This document shows positions 44,645-54,931 of a stretch of 64,000 bases of DNA, piece by piece. Origin of the DNA: Welwitschia mirabilis (Eukaryota; Gnetophyta; Gnetopsida; Welwitschiales); contig JBOZIK010000001.1 in the NCBI GenBank assembly GCA_051453625.1, positions 103,054,758 through 103,118,757 on the forward strand. The letters run 5' to 3'. The position numbers and the translations under genes were made by a program. Every line of letters starts with the position of its first letter. The stretch's first letter is position 1. The notes beneath the pieces were generated by a model. It had not been told where the DNA came from and searched no databases. It was given only the letters and a program-made list of their open reading frames with translations.

Positions 44645-44860
44645 TAATGCCATAATATTAAGAAAAACCTTGAGCAAAAAGTTGAGATTTGTACCTTTTG
44701 ATAGAGCCATTAAAATTTCTTTTAATTTTATAAATCCATTGGTTATTAGCAACTATGGAATGTGAAAGAATGGATGCCAATAATCATGTATTATTGTTAA
44801 TTAAAGCATGATATATTCCTCTATTTTAAATGAAAGGCTACCTCCTCATGGAAAGTAGAT
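44645..44860 (-). pseudogene. Copia-3 reverse transcriptase, N-terminal part
   Basis: The minus strand has NQWIYKIKRNFNGSIKRYKS, then QLFAQGFS and YYGINYID, the KWVYKIK..DG...RYKARLVAKGF block of Copia RT, running directly to the LINE-3 insertion point. Confidence 0.85.
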
Positions 44861-45329
44861 TTGATAGTATCTAGAAAAAATTTAAAAACAAGTAAGCATA
44901 TGATAGTAACTAGAATACAACTTTTAATTTTTAAAATTTCCACTTTTTTTGCATGTAATCATATGGTGTGTATGAGTGGATGGTTCAGAAAAAATAATAA
45001 CAAGACATATATATGAAACAATGGAAGTGTATCATGTTTAGACAAAATTAAAGTTACTAGAGAGGAGGAAACTAGTAATGATGGTGGAATACTATGTATA
45101 GGTAATGGTGATTATTGAGAAGAATGTAAAATAGTAGATAATACTAGAGGATAGAAAAATGATAGAGATGATAGACTACTATGTTCACATGGCATTGAAT
45201 ATTAATAAGAATGTAAATCAACATATGATATAGGAGAAGGGGAGGATGATAATGGAGGAGATAGAAGAACTAATAATAAAGAGGATGCCTTAGTAGGATG
45301 AAGCCAAGAGTGAACATCAACCATGGAAG
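44861..45329 (-). other. Copia-3 Ser/Pro-rich linker between integrase and RT
   Basis: The minus-strand translation is rich in Ser, Pro and Leu (SLLVLLSPPLSSSPSPI-type), as in the low-complexity linker at this place in Copia polyproteins. Poorly conserved. Confidence 0.45.
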
Positions 45330-46300
45330 AGTAATCTACAAATAAAAATATTTCTTCATTAAAAATAATGTATTATGCAATAAGAATATTTTTTTATAGA
45401 AGGATTTCAACATAAATAACCCTTACAACCAACAAGTTTACCCATAAGAATAGAACTCTTAGTCTTAACATCAAGTTCATTAGTTTTATAATTATTCATG
45501 AAAGAATAAAAAATTAGTCTACAAAATCATGAATAAGAATAAGTTAGTGCTTAATTAAAACAACTTTAAGAAGGATATCCTTTTCTAAAGATAAATAGGA
45601 TGTACGATTAATGAAATAAATAGATATTAGAAAAGCATCATCAAAAAATTATTTTGGCAATTGAGCATAATCAGGTGAATAAAGAACCATCTATTTGACA
45701 TGTTACTTTTTCCTTTCCACTACTTCATTCTATTGAGAAGTGCACGTATAGGAAACACGCTATGAAATACCATGTTGAATAAGAAAATTTGAAAAAAGAC
45801 ATTTGGTAAATCCATAAGCGTCACTACATTATATAGATTTAATAAAAAAACTTAATATTTCTTAATCAAAATCTTAAATTATTGAAAAATATGAAATATA
45901 GTAGATTTCTTAAAGCAAATAGATCCATGAAGATTTATTAAAATCATCCATAGTTATAAAGAAGTAACAACATGTAATTTAAGAAAAAAAGGGGTTGGTC
46001 CCTAAATACCTGAATGTAATAATTACAAAGAAGAATGAAAGACACTAGAAGAAGAAGATGAAGAAAATGGAAAATAATGCACCTTGCAAGATAAAAAAGT
46101 ATAATAATTTTTATCAAAATTTTTATATCATTTAAAAGAACTAAACTTGTTTGTTTAACAAAACTTATACCTTTAAATTTGGATAAACTAATTGAGCCTC
46201 CCACTAAGTCATAATGGTGTGTCAATAAAGAAATTGATAGATGAACTTAGAATAGGAAACAAATTGCCTTACCTCTTGTAGAATAATTATCTATATTTAG
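45330..46300 (-). pseudogene. Copia-3 integrase
   Basis: Near 45660-45745 the minus strand reads SQ*NEVVERK, the YTPQQNGVAERK block. At 45330-45430 it has GKLVGCKGYLC and RNIFICRLLFH, the C-terminal GYS..KGYRC..P..... block. The catalytic core above 45750 is decayed. Confidence 0.75.
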
Positions 46301-46439
46301 TGATCCCTAATAGGAGAAAAACAAAAGATGTAAATTCAAAATTATAATTATTACTATTTAAAAATTTAATCAACTAATAATAAGTTTTTCTTAAGGAAAA
46401 AAATATTAAGAACATTTTGCAACTTAAAGAAGAAGAAGG

Positions 46440-46600
46440 TGTCTGTGGAGGAACATTACCAATGTCTTAGATGGGTAATCCCATTTCATTACCTATTATC
46501 AATTGATCTATACCATGATATTTAGGTATATGAAAAGGATAGAGTCATGAGATGTCATGTAATTTGTAGCTTTAGTATCCAAATACTAGTTCTTATTAGT
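46440..46600 (-). pseudogene. Copia-3 protease active-site region
   Basis: The minus strand encodes YLDTKATNYMTSHDSILF, the YLDTGATNHMT block of Copia aspartic proteases with Gly to Lys and His to Tyr changes. It lies next to the Copia-2 insertion edge. Confidence 0.75.
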
Positions 46601-46759
46601 GACACTTATAGCAATAATAAAATTCCTAAAGGGGGGTGAATAGGAATATTGATGAATTTTAAATCCAAAAACCCAATTCTAAAATGAAATTAGTTAGCTT
46701 TGAAAATAAAAACTAAATTTAAGAAAAATAGTAAAATAATCAGACCATAAGAGTTATAG

Positions 46760-47470
46760 NNNNNNNNNNNNNNNNNNNNNNNNNNNNNNNNNNNNNNNNN
46801 NNNNNNNNNNNNNNNNNNNNNNNNNNNNNNNNNNNNNNNNNNNNNNNNNNNNNNNNNNNNNNNNNNNNNNNNNNNNNNNNNNNNNNNNNNNNNNNNNNNN
46901 NNNNNNNNNNNNNNNNNNNNNNNNNNNNNNNNNNNNNNNNNNNNNNNNNNNNNNNNNNNNNNNNNNNNNNNNNNNNNNNNNNNNNNNNNNNNNNNNNNNN
47001 NNNNNNNNNNNNNNNNNNNNNNNNNNNNNNNNNNNNNNNNNNNNNNNNNNNNNNNNNNNNNNNNNNNNNNNNNNNNNNNNNNNNNNNNNNNNNNNNNNNN
47101 NNNNNNNNNNNNNNNNNNNNNNNNNNNNNNNNNNNNNNNNNNNNNNNNNNNNNNNNNNNNNNNNNNNNNNNNNNNNNNNNNNNNNNNNNNNNNNNNNNNN
47201 NNNNNNNNNNNNNNNNNNNNNNNNNNNNNNNNNNNNNNNNNNNNNNNNNNNNNNNNNNNNNNNNNNNNNNNNNNNNNNNNNNNNNNNNNNNNNNNNNNNN
47301 NNNNNNNNNNNNNNNNNNNNNNNNNNNNNNNNNNNNNNNNNNNNNNNNNNNNNNNNNNNNNNNNNNNNNNNNNNNNNNNNNNNNNNNNNNNNNNNNNNNN
47401 NNNNNNNNNNNNNNNNNNNNNNNNNNNNNNNNNNNNNNNNNNNNNNNNNNNNNNNNNNNNNNNNNNNNNN
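46760..47470. other. Assembly gap, 711 N, probably spurious
   Basis: The 65 bases before the gap (46695-46759) and after it (47471-47535) are the same sequence with one mismatch. The contigs overlap, so the real gap length is probably zero or negative. Confidence 0.95.
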
Positions 47471-48182
47471 TAGCTTTGAAAATAAAAACTAAATTTAAGA
47501 AAAATAGAAAAATAATCAGACCATAAGAGTTATAGTGGTTAGGCAACGTGTCTACTCCACTCTTCAAGGAGAGACAAGATGTCGTCTTTCTTAGTTTCCT
47601 TATCACTTTTGATCTGATGATTTTATGGCTAATCATTAACTCCTCTTGTAATAGTGATGATTTTCCAGGATTATCATCAACCTCATACACAACAGTGATG
47701 ATTTTCCAGGCTTATCATCATCCTCTCATACTTGAAGTCCTTTAATGGCTCAGACTTAATCACAGGAAGAATAGAAGAAAAACGAGTTGTACCTTAAGCA
47801 TAGATGTAACAGTGTAGGATATAATCTACATGAATACACAAGATAGGATTATCAATAAAAAATAGAACACCAAATATTATTTTTAGTTTGCTTCACAAAA
47901 TTGTATATGCATTTGTAAATTAATAACCCTAACAAAATAGGTTTTACCCCTTTTAAAGAGAAGGGAAAAATAGCTGTTAAAGGGAAATCCTAAACAATGA
48001 TTCCAACGCATTTCAATCTGATATTCTAATAAAATTCATATTTCCAATGTAATTTAATGATATACCAAAAGGGAATAGCTGTTGAAAATCATCACACTTT
48101 CACTTGAAGAACACCATTTTTTTAACGGTTAAAAGGAAAGATGCTTGCCTTAAGAATTAGGAACATTCTTACTCCTAGGTGG

Positions 48183-48495
48183 GTGGACGTCCATCCTCAA
48201 GGTAGTGTAGATGTTCACACTACTAAGAGTATGGGGATGTCCATCATAGAAAGGGATGAACATCTACACCTACCACAAGTATAGATTGGAAAAAAATATG
48301 AACGGAGGGGGAACATCCAGGATATTTGGAGTGGGAATCTCTGTACCTGAGACCTATCAATCATGTTTCTTGTAAGGAGAAGGGATATTTACCCTATTTA
48401 ATGAAGACTTATAGGCCTAAGAATTGTCATAGATACAAATTACCTACAAGTAGAGGGGATGTCCACTCTGTTTTAAGTGGGGACATCCACATGAA
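48183..48495. repeat. Clustered GGACGTCC-like motifs in the Copia-2 left LTR
   Basis: GTGGACGTCCAT (48183-48194), GGGGATGTCCAT, GGGAACATCCAGG, GGGGATGTCCAC and GGGGACATCCAC are variants around the palindrome GGACGTCC. The right LTR has the same cluster at about 54090-54395. They sit at the place where Copia-1 has its GGTCGACC motifs. Confidence 0.65.
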
Positions 48496-48587
48496 AAGGT
48501 TGGCTTCTTAACATGACTGTGCTGAACGATGACATCTTTTCACTTGATTCTCATGCCTGTTGGCATCATTGAAATCTTATACTTATA

Positions 48588-48602
48588 ATATCCCCCTTTT
48601 TA
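48588..48602 (-). promoter_or_regulatory. Copia-2 polypurine tract
   Basis: The minus strand reads AAAAAGGGGGATAT immediately before the LTR start TATAAGTATAAG. Confidence 0.8.
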
Positions 48603-48744
48603 ATGATGACAAATCCATTAATCAAAAAAACCTGTTCAAAATAACATCTTCTTAAGTTTGATGACTAGCTCCCCCTAAGTTTAATATCTCTATTAGAATG
48701 ATATGATGATACAACTGTCATATCTCATATAGTCTTTACATTAC

Positions 48745-48765
48745 TTTCCCTTTTGGCATCATTGA
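48745..48765 (-). promoter_or_regulatory. Second polypurine tract-like site in Copia-2
   Basis: The minus strand reads TCAATGATGCCAAAAGGGAAA, like the second site of Copia-1 (TTGATGTCAAAAGGGGAAG). Confidence 0.5.
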
Positions 48766-49029
48766 TTCTAAAATAAAAATAAGTAACACACAAAAATACC
48801 TATGAAAAGCATGTGAACAGGGTAATAATAATAAACATAGATGATGAAAACAATAGATTTTATATTAACCACTAAACAAAAAGATGATTTACATATTTAT
48901 CAATTTGGTGTACATAAGAGTGAACTTGAACTGACAAGCACACAAATACAATAGACACAAATACATAAAGACACAAGGGAAAAAACTATAAAAATATGAA
49001 AGGACAAAAGAAAGATGAAGACATATTTA

Positions 49030-50049
49030 ATTGAATTTCGTCACATTTCCTCTAGTACTACCACTGCAAGAAGTGAATGCCACATCCAAACCAAAATCAA
49101 TAAGAGCTTTTTTAATCTTAGATAACTAATATGAAATTTATTTAAGCCATTTATTGGTTGAGGAGGTATCCCTTAAAGACTCACTAGGCTGCACATACTT
49201 GAATCATTTAGCAGGAGAAGAAGTTGGGGCTGCAGGAGCAGTGTCTTCTAAAATTCTCATCTAGATAAGAGAGGACTCATCAAATGACTTTGGCAATTTT
49301 AGAATTTCATCTTTGACCTTTGACATAGTTGCCTGGTCATAATACATCTTAATGATAAGAACTTCATATGGCAGTGCTGCTAAACCTATAGATGTGTAGA
49401 AAGCCATGTTTTGTAGAATTAGTTAAGGTAGGTTGGGTTGAATTCTTTGATCATAGCAATACATGACATAAGCACATAGAGGAAACACTTCATCCATGTG
49501 GCCAAGCTTTGAAATGAGATTATTGGAAATAATATGAAAGAGTACCTTGGATATTAGCTTCAAAGACAAAGTGGGAGTGGTAGTTCATCATTCCTCTTGT
49601 CTTTTATACAACACTTCATTGATCTCATTTCCAAAAGCTAAAATATCTAAAACTGAAACTAAAGATATATGCACATAATCTACATAGTCTAATGGAAACT
49701 CAATAGCATCAAAAACCATTTCAAGATAAATCTCAATCTCAGCACCATATAGATTTGAAACAAACTGATTTTGCTCATGCTGATAAGAATTATTATAGTA
49801 AAACATATGAACCAAATTCAACAAAGCATGAGGGTTTAGAATATAATTTCAATATAACTCTTCCAAAATGGATAGGAAATTGAAATAATATCTAAAAGTG
49901 TCCTGCAAAATAACCCTCTTTGGAGCAAGTGGCTTCTTATTGAAGCTTTGAGTCCACATTGCCTTTGTCCTAGGAGTCATAAAAATGGACTCTGTTTCCT
50001 TATCTTTGCTTCTATCCTTTCTTGAAATAGGAATCTTTAGCCTTGGCAT
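49030..50049 (-). pseudogene. Copia-2 ORF3: homologue of Copia-1 ORF3
   Basis: Likely starts ATG at 50047-50049 with the basic MPRLKIPISRKDRSKDKE, then FMTPRTKAMW and KKPLAPKRVILQDTFRYYFN (to 49849). The next segment (49588-49824) has LLNLVHMFYYNNS, the counterpart of YPFLTRMFYYNAS in Copia-1, and ends near PLDYVDYVH (Copia-1: PKGDYKDFW). Degenerate sequence below 49580 keeps a KIKKALIDFGLDVAF block matching MKKALIVVGYEVVDTF. Stops and shifts split it. Function unknown; same Transposase_32-like family is inferred. Confidence 0.6.
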
Positions 50050-50255
50050 GATGGAAATGAAGAGAAAGAAGGAAAGAAATAAGCTACTGAAGAAGGAAAA
50101 AGACGAAAAAAACAAACTAAGAAGGGAATACTTACTTATGAGAATTGAACCACTAGAAAGCAATCGGATGAGACAGAAGAAAGGAGGGATGACTGAATTT
50201 ATAGAGGTAGAAGACCGAGGAGGGTTTTGATGAAATAAAATGTGAATTTACATCT

Positions 50256-50400
50256 AGTAGGTGGATATAAATTTGTTCTTTTAATAGACAGACATCTAAC
50301 CTCCACTCGGCTTGAGACCCACTCTCAAGTGGATGAATGTTCACTCTTAAGGGAATGAAAGTTTAGACCCCTAGAGTGATAGGAAGGTTCAACGATAAGA
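50256..50400. other. Spacer upstream of Copia-2 ORF3 with LTR-like motifs
   Basis: Holds AGTGGATGAATGTTCACTC and nearby variants that loosely resemble the GGACGTCC-type LTR motifs, in the position where Copia-1 has its GGTCGACC cluster. Weak similarity. Confidence 0.35.
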
Positions 50401-50589
50401 AGAAAAAATAGGTTTGAATAGAAATGAAAATGAAATTGCAAATAACACTATAAAGGGAAGAATGATGCTCTTAATGCACTAAAAAAATTGATAAAATGTA
50501 TAACTTTTAGTATCAAATTTAAACAAAAAAAACCATACCTTGGTTAGGCATGTTCTTATGCCCAACTCAACCCTTAAAAGCTCAAATAT

Positions 50590-50675
50590 CACTTCTTAAA
50601 GTGGCTTGGTAAACATGTCACCGAGTTGTCTATCTGTTAACACATGATCAAGCTGAATTATTATGGATGTGGATA
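50590..50675 (-). pseudogene. Copia-2 RNase H C-terminal remnant
   Basis: The minus strand reads LDHVLTDRQLGDMFTKPL, the end block of Copia RNase H (Q.AD.FTKPL), then a stop. No RT or main RNase H sequence lies between this and the integrase at 50900. Confidence 0.75.
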
Positions 50676-50879
50676 TGGGAGTGCAAACCTCTTTTACTTA
50701 ATCAGGTTTATATATCTTTACATACTTCTTAACATACTTAGATTGGCTAATAGTAATACAATCCTAAGCTATTCATACTTTAAGGGTAAAAATAAATTAA
50801 GCTTTCTAAGCAAGCTTTTATGTATAGCCTTTGACAAATCAAGTGTTAGTTTTTTATTGATAGCCTCAACAATTCTATG

Positions 50880-51580
50880 ATCAGACCTATATTTCTTAAT
50901 GAGGAAGCTCTTTCTATTCTAAATCTTTTTGTAAAGATGACACAGCTTATCAAAAGCATTAAAAAGTAAAGATTCAATCCATGTAGAGTGAATAGAATTA
51001 TCAATCATCATAAAATATATTTTACCATTTAGACTTTGAAATTTTCTAGACCCTATTAAATCTAAGTGCAAAAAATTTAGAGGCCCTTAAGGGGATATAT
51101 CAGACTTATTTTTAAAAGAAGGATTTATGATTTTACCTATTTAACATTGTCCACACAAGACAGAATTTGAAAAGCTAAGTTTGGGTAAACATCTAACCAA
51201 TACTTGTTGAGAGATGGTCTTCAAGTTTGAAACATTTGAAAGACCAATTTTGCTATGATTAAGATGTTTTTGACTCACTTGAGTAAAATCACATAACTCT
51301 AGCATTATATTTGCCTCTTATAGAATACAAGTTTTCTATATGATAGGCAGTCAAAAGTTTCTTATTGCTAGACACATTCTTTACTACACACTTATTTTTT
51401 ATAAAAAATAACTATATTCTCTTTATCACACATTTGAGTAATGCTCAATAGATTATGCTTGAGGGCCTCTACATATAAAACATCATTAATTTTTAGAAGA
51501 TCAAATTTACAAACCATACCTTTTTCCTTGATGGCTGCTTTTTACTTATTACTAAAGAAAACCTCTTCTCCATCATAGTT
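50880..51580 (-). pseudogene. Copia-2 gag_pre-integrase and N-terminal integrase
   Basis: 51400-51580 encodes KINDVLYVEALKHNLLSITQ. 50900-51250 has SQQVLVRCLPKLSFSNSVLC, a C-x2-C-like block, PLNFLHLDLIGSRKFQSLNG and KIYFMMIDNS (the first catalytic Asp region), then FLIKKYRSDH near 50890, where the second catalytic Asp sits. Integrase sequence stops there, at the deletion junction. Confidence 0.8.
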
Positions 51581-51589
51581 GATAAGTGC

Positions 51590-51700
51590 GTGAAATCATC
51601 TTCTATCATCAGTCATATGTCTTGAACATTCACTATTCAAGTATCATCTAGGATGCTCCCTTACTTTAAAAATGGTTTGAATAAGAAATCCTTTGATAGA
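51590..51700 (-). pseudogene. Copia-2 protease active-site region
   Basis: The minus strand encodes YLNSECSRHMTDD where an active protease has DSG followed by CSRHMT; Asp is Asn and Gly is Glu, so inactive. Confidence 0.75.
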
Positions 51701-52091
51701 TTTCTTTTTAACCCATCTTTACTTAATGAAAGACTGATTGTTCATTGATTTTAATTTTTACAAAGACCTATTACTTGTATAATGGAAAAAATTTTTCTTT
51801 TTGATGGGACTATAAAATATAACATGCCTTAGACCTTTATAATAGAAACATTAAATATGGAAAAAGTTTAAATTATTTAACTTTAAAGCAAACTTCTTAT
51901 TATCAGATTTTACCTTGTTGGAGTGATATGAGGTAGTAGTATTGAGTTTTCCTTGCATCCTCTAACTCTCTTGATAAAAGATAAACAATTTTGTTTGCAC
52001 CTATAAGACTTTTAATAGACTTTTCTAACTCTCTATTGACTAAGTCAAGTTTAGTTTGTAAAGACAATAATTCAAATCTTAAATCCCTATT

Positions 52092-53280
52092 TTAACAAGC
52101 TATATCTTCACAAAAAAAATATAATTGTTCATAAGCTTTTTCAATATTTTCAAAATTTTTAGGTATTACCTTCTTCTCATTGAAGATTGCATGTTCATCC
52201 TTGTTAGTTGATATGAAGGAATACTCTTTAGTGATGGCTAACAATCCGCACTCCTTTTCATCATCTTGAGATGTCTCTAAATCAGATTCTTCCTCATTGT
52301 CCCAAGTGAATTTGAGGGCTATCTTCCCTTTGATTTTGGCTTTTTGTATGTTGGCACATTTTGCTGCTGTATGTCTAAAGCCCTTGCACTCAAAACATTG
52401 TAAAGATTTCTTGTTTCTACCAAAGTTCTTGAAATAATCTTTCTTCTCAAATTGATCCTCATTAGCATCAAATCTTAATCTATTAAGATCTTTTTGTTTT
52501 CTTAGAAATCTTCTAAAATTTCTGACAAAGAGGACTAAATCCTCAACATATTCTTCATTGCTAGAATATTCTTTGCATTGACTTGAACATTTCAATGCAA
52601 TATTATTTATCTTAGATCCCTCATCGTCTATAATGGTAACTTCATAATCAATCAAATATCTCTTGAGATCTCCAGACTCATGGTATATAGATTTTTGTTC
52701 TCTTATATCGTAGTAATATTAGGTCTAAAATGCTTAGGCAAACTTATTAAGATTTTTCACACAACTCTTTATTTTACAATCTTTTATCCAAGACCCTACA
52801 TTGTATTCAAAGTGTCCATAACCTTGATCTTGTATTCATTAATATATTCCTGTTCTTCCATTCTAATATTTTCGAATTTAATTATTAAGAATTATCACTT
52901 GGAATTTTTTACAATACTCGTACCTTCATGAGCGATCTCGAGGGTATCCCAAATTTCCTTTGTAGAGGAACACTGAACTACTCGGCTATACTCCTCTAGA
53001 CTGAGGGCATAAATGAGTGCATTCATTGCTTTTTTTTGAGTCTTGATTCCTTCTTCTGTTCATTAAACAAACCTGCCAATGGAATAGTGGTTTTGATGTA
53101 ATCACACACAACACTATCCCAGATATTTAAATAAAGTGATTTGAAAAAAATTATCATTTTAGTCTTTAAAAAAAAATAGTTTGATCCATTAAAATAAGAT
53201 GGCTTTCAGATTAAATGGTCTTCATCAGCAATAGGTCCCATTAGATCACCCAGAGTGGTTGAGCTCTATTAAGAATAACG
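52092..53280 (-). pseudogene. Copia-2 gag with CCHC zinc knuckle
   Basis: The longest intact piece, 52092-52655 (187 codons), has VLFVRNFRRFLRKQKDLN and the knuckle CFECKGFRHTAAKC with all four ligands and standard spacing, then an acidic stretch and NIEKAYEQLYF. Degenerate N-terminal gag continues to about 53280, beside the primer-binding site. Confidence 0.85.
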
Positions 53281-53282
53281 TC

Positions 53283-53294
53283 ACTCTGATACCA
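53283..53294 (-). promoter_or_regulatory. Copia-2 primer-binding site (tRNA-iMet)
   Basis: The minus strand reads TGGTATCAGAGT, 11 of 12 matching the initiator-tRNA complement, two bases from the LTR start at 53297. Confidence 0.9.
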
Positions 53295-53296
53295 AT

Positions 53297-54497
53297 TAAA
53301 ATTCCTAGAAGAGGGTAAATAGTAATATTAATCAATTTTAAATCCAAAAATATAATTCTAAAATAAAATTAATCAGCTTTGCAAATAAAAAGCTAAGTCT
53401 AAGAAAAATAGCAAAACAAAAAAATAATTAGCACACAAGATTTATAATGGTTTAGCAATGTGCCTACTCCACTCTTCAAGGAGAGATAAGATGTCATCTT
53501 TTATGGTTCCCTTATCACTCCTAAAGTAATTATTTTCTAACTGATCATTAACCACTCTTACAATAGTGATGATTTTCCAATCTTATCATTAACCTCACAC
53601 ATAACAATGATGATTTTCTAGGCTTATCATCAACCTCTCATACTTAAAGTCTTTTAACAGTTCAGACTTAACCACATAAAGAATAGAATAAAAATGATTT
53701 GTGCCTCAAGCACAAATGTAATAGTGTAGGATCTAATCCAAATGAATACATAGATAGGATTACTAATTATAAATAGATAACCAAATATTAGTTTTAGTTT
53801 TCTTCACAAAATTGTATATGCATTTGTAAATTAGTAACCTAACAAAATATGTTTTACCTCTTTTAAAGGGAAGGGAAAAATAGCTATTAAAGGGAATCAT
53901 AAACAATGATTCCAATGCATGTCAATCTAATATTCCAATCAAATTCATATTTTCAATGAAATTAAATGGTACGCCAAAATAGAATAGCTATCGAAAATCA
54001 TCGAGCTTTCACTTGAAAAGGATTATTTTTTTAATACTCAAAAGTAAGGATGTCTGCCTTAAGAATTAGGGACGTTCTTACTCTCAGGGGAGCAGACGTC
54101 CACCCTCAAGGTAGTGCAGACATCCTACTATTGGAAGTGGGGGAACATCTATCCTAGAAAGGGATAAATATCCACACTTACCACAAGAGCAGACTAGAAA
54201 AAAATCTAAATGGACGAGGAACATCCAGGTTGTTTAGAGTGGGGACGTCTACATCTAAGACTTATCAATCATGTTTCTCATGAGGAGAGGGGACATCTAT
54301 CCTATCTAAGTGGGGACATCTAGGCTTGAGACCTATCATAGATACAATTTATCCACAAGTAGAGGGGAAGTCCCCCTTGTTTTAAGTGGGGACATCTGCA
54401 TGCAAAGGTTGGCTTCTTAACGTGACTGTGATAAATGATGACCATCTTTTCGCTTGATTCTCATGCCTGTTGGCATCATTGAAATCTTATACTTACA
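53297..54497 (-). repeat. Copia-2 middle (shared) LTR, 1201 bp
   Basis: Direct copy of the left LTR, from TAAAATTCCTAGAAG to GAAATCTTATACTTACA. Unusually, the sequence right of it (54498-54625) is a copy of the internal region 48588-48710, including the polypurine tract. Confidence 0.9.
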
Positions 54498-54625
54498 ATC
54501 TCCCCCTTTTCAATGATGACAAATCCATTAATCTAAAGAACCTGTTCAAAATAACCTCCCCCTGAGTTTGATGACTAGCTACCTCTGAGTTTTGATATCC
54601 TTGTTAGAATGATACAAAGATACTA
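54498..54625 (-). repeat. Second copy of Copia-2 internal sequence next to an LTR
   Basis: ATCTCCCCCTTTT, CAATGATGACAAATCCATTA, AACCTGTTCAAAATAAC and GTTTGATGACTAGCT match the left element's internal 3' end in order. Confidence 0.85.
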
Positions 54626-54739
54626 AAGAAATATTGGGAGAAACCCCTTTGAAGAAATATTAGGAGAAACCCCTTTTTTCGATATATCAAAGTATTTACA
54701 ATACCCACTTATTTATAGGACACAGGTCCTCTACAACAA
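54626..54739. mobile_element. Edge of an unidentified LTR-like insertion
   Basis: Similarity to Copia-2 stops near 54626. A doublet GAAATATTGGGAGAAACCCC / GAAATATTAGGAGAAACCCC follows, then CCCACTTATTTATAGGACAC, which looks like an LTR promoter. Truncated by the gap. Confidence 0.35.
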
Positions 54740-54839
54740 NNNNNNNNNNNNNNNNNNNNNNNNNNNNNNNNNNNNNNNNNNNNNNNNNNNNNNNNNNNNN
54801 NNNNNNNNNNNNNNNNNNNNNNNNNNNNNNNNNNNNNNN
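54740..54839. other. Assembly gap, 100 N (placeholder size)
   Basis: Exactly 100 N. On structural grounds a second Copia-2 internal region, most of a third LTR and the inserted element could be missing here. Confidence 0.98.
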
Positions 54840-54931
54840 AGGTTGGCTTCTTAACGTGACTGCGATGAACAATGACCATCTTTTCGCTTGATTCTCATGC
54901 TTGTTGATATCATTGAAATCTTATACTTATA
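54840..54931 (-). repeat. Third copy of the Copia-2 LTR end
   Basis: AGGTTGGCTTCTTAACGTGA through GATTCTCATGC to GAAATCTTATACTTATA matches the LTR ends at 48496-48587 and 54406-54497. Copia-3 gag sequence follows immediately. Confidence 0.88.

Larger units (their letters stand above)
46618..48587 (-). repeat. Copia-2 left LTR (contains a gap)
   Basis: Starts TAAAATTCCTAAAGG and ends GAAATCTTATACTTATA. Apart from the gap it matches 53297-54497 along its length (for example GCCTGTTGGCATCATTGAAA). Without the N run and the 65-bp flank duplication it would be 1194 bp, against 1201 bp for its partner. Confidence 0.9.
46618..54931 (-). mobile_element. Copia-2: Copia element with extra ORF, lacking RT, in a tandem LTR arrangement
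   Basis: LTRs at 46618-48587 (with a gap) and 53297-54497, and a third LTR end at 54840-54931. The minus-strand internal region has gag, decayed protease, part of integrase, the last bit of RNase H, and ORF3; the RT is missing. It is inserted between gag and protease of Copia-3. The middle LTR has a primer-binding site on its left and a polypurine tract plus internal sequence on its right. A clean target duplication was not found. Confidence 0.82.

Noticed and set aside
46740-47690. 316-codon ORF spanning the N run at 46760-47470
   Set aside because: Mostly N, within an LTR, across a probably spurious gap.
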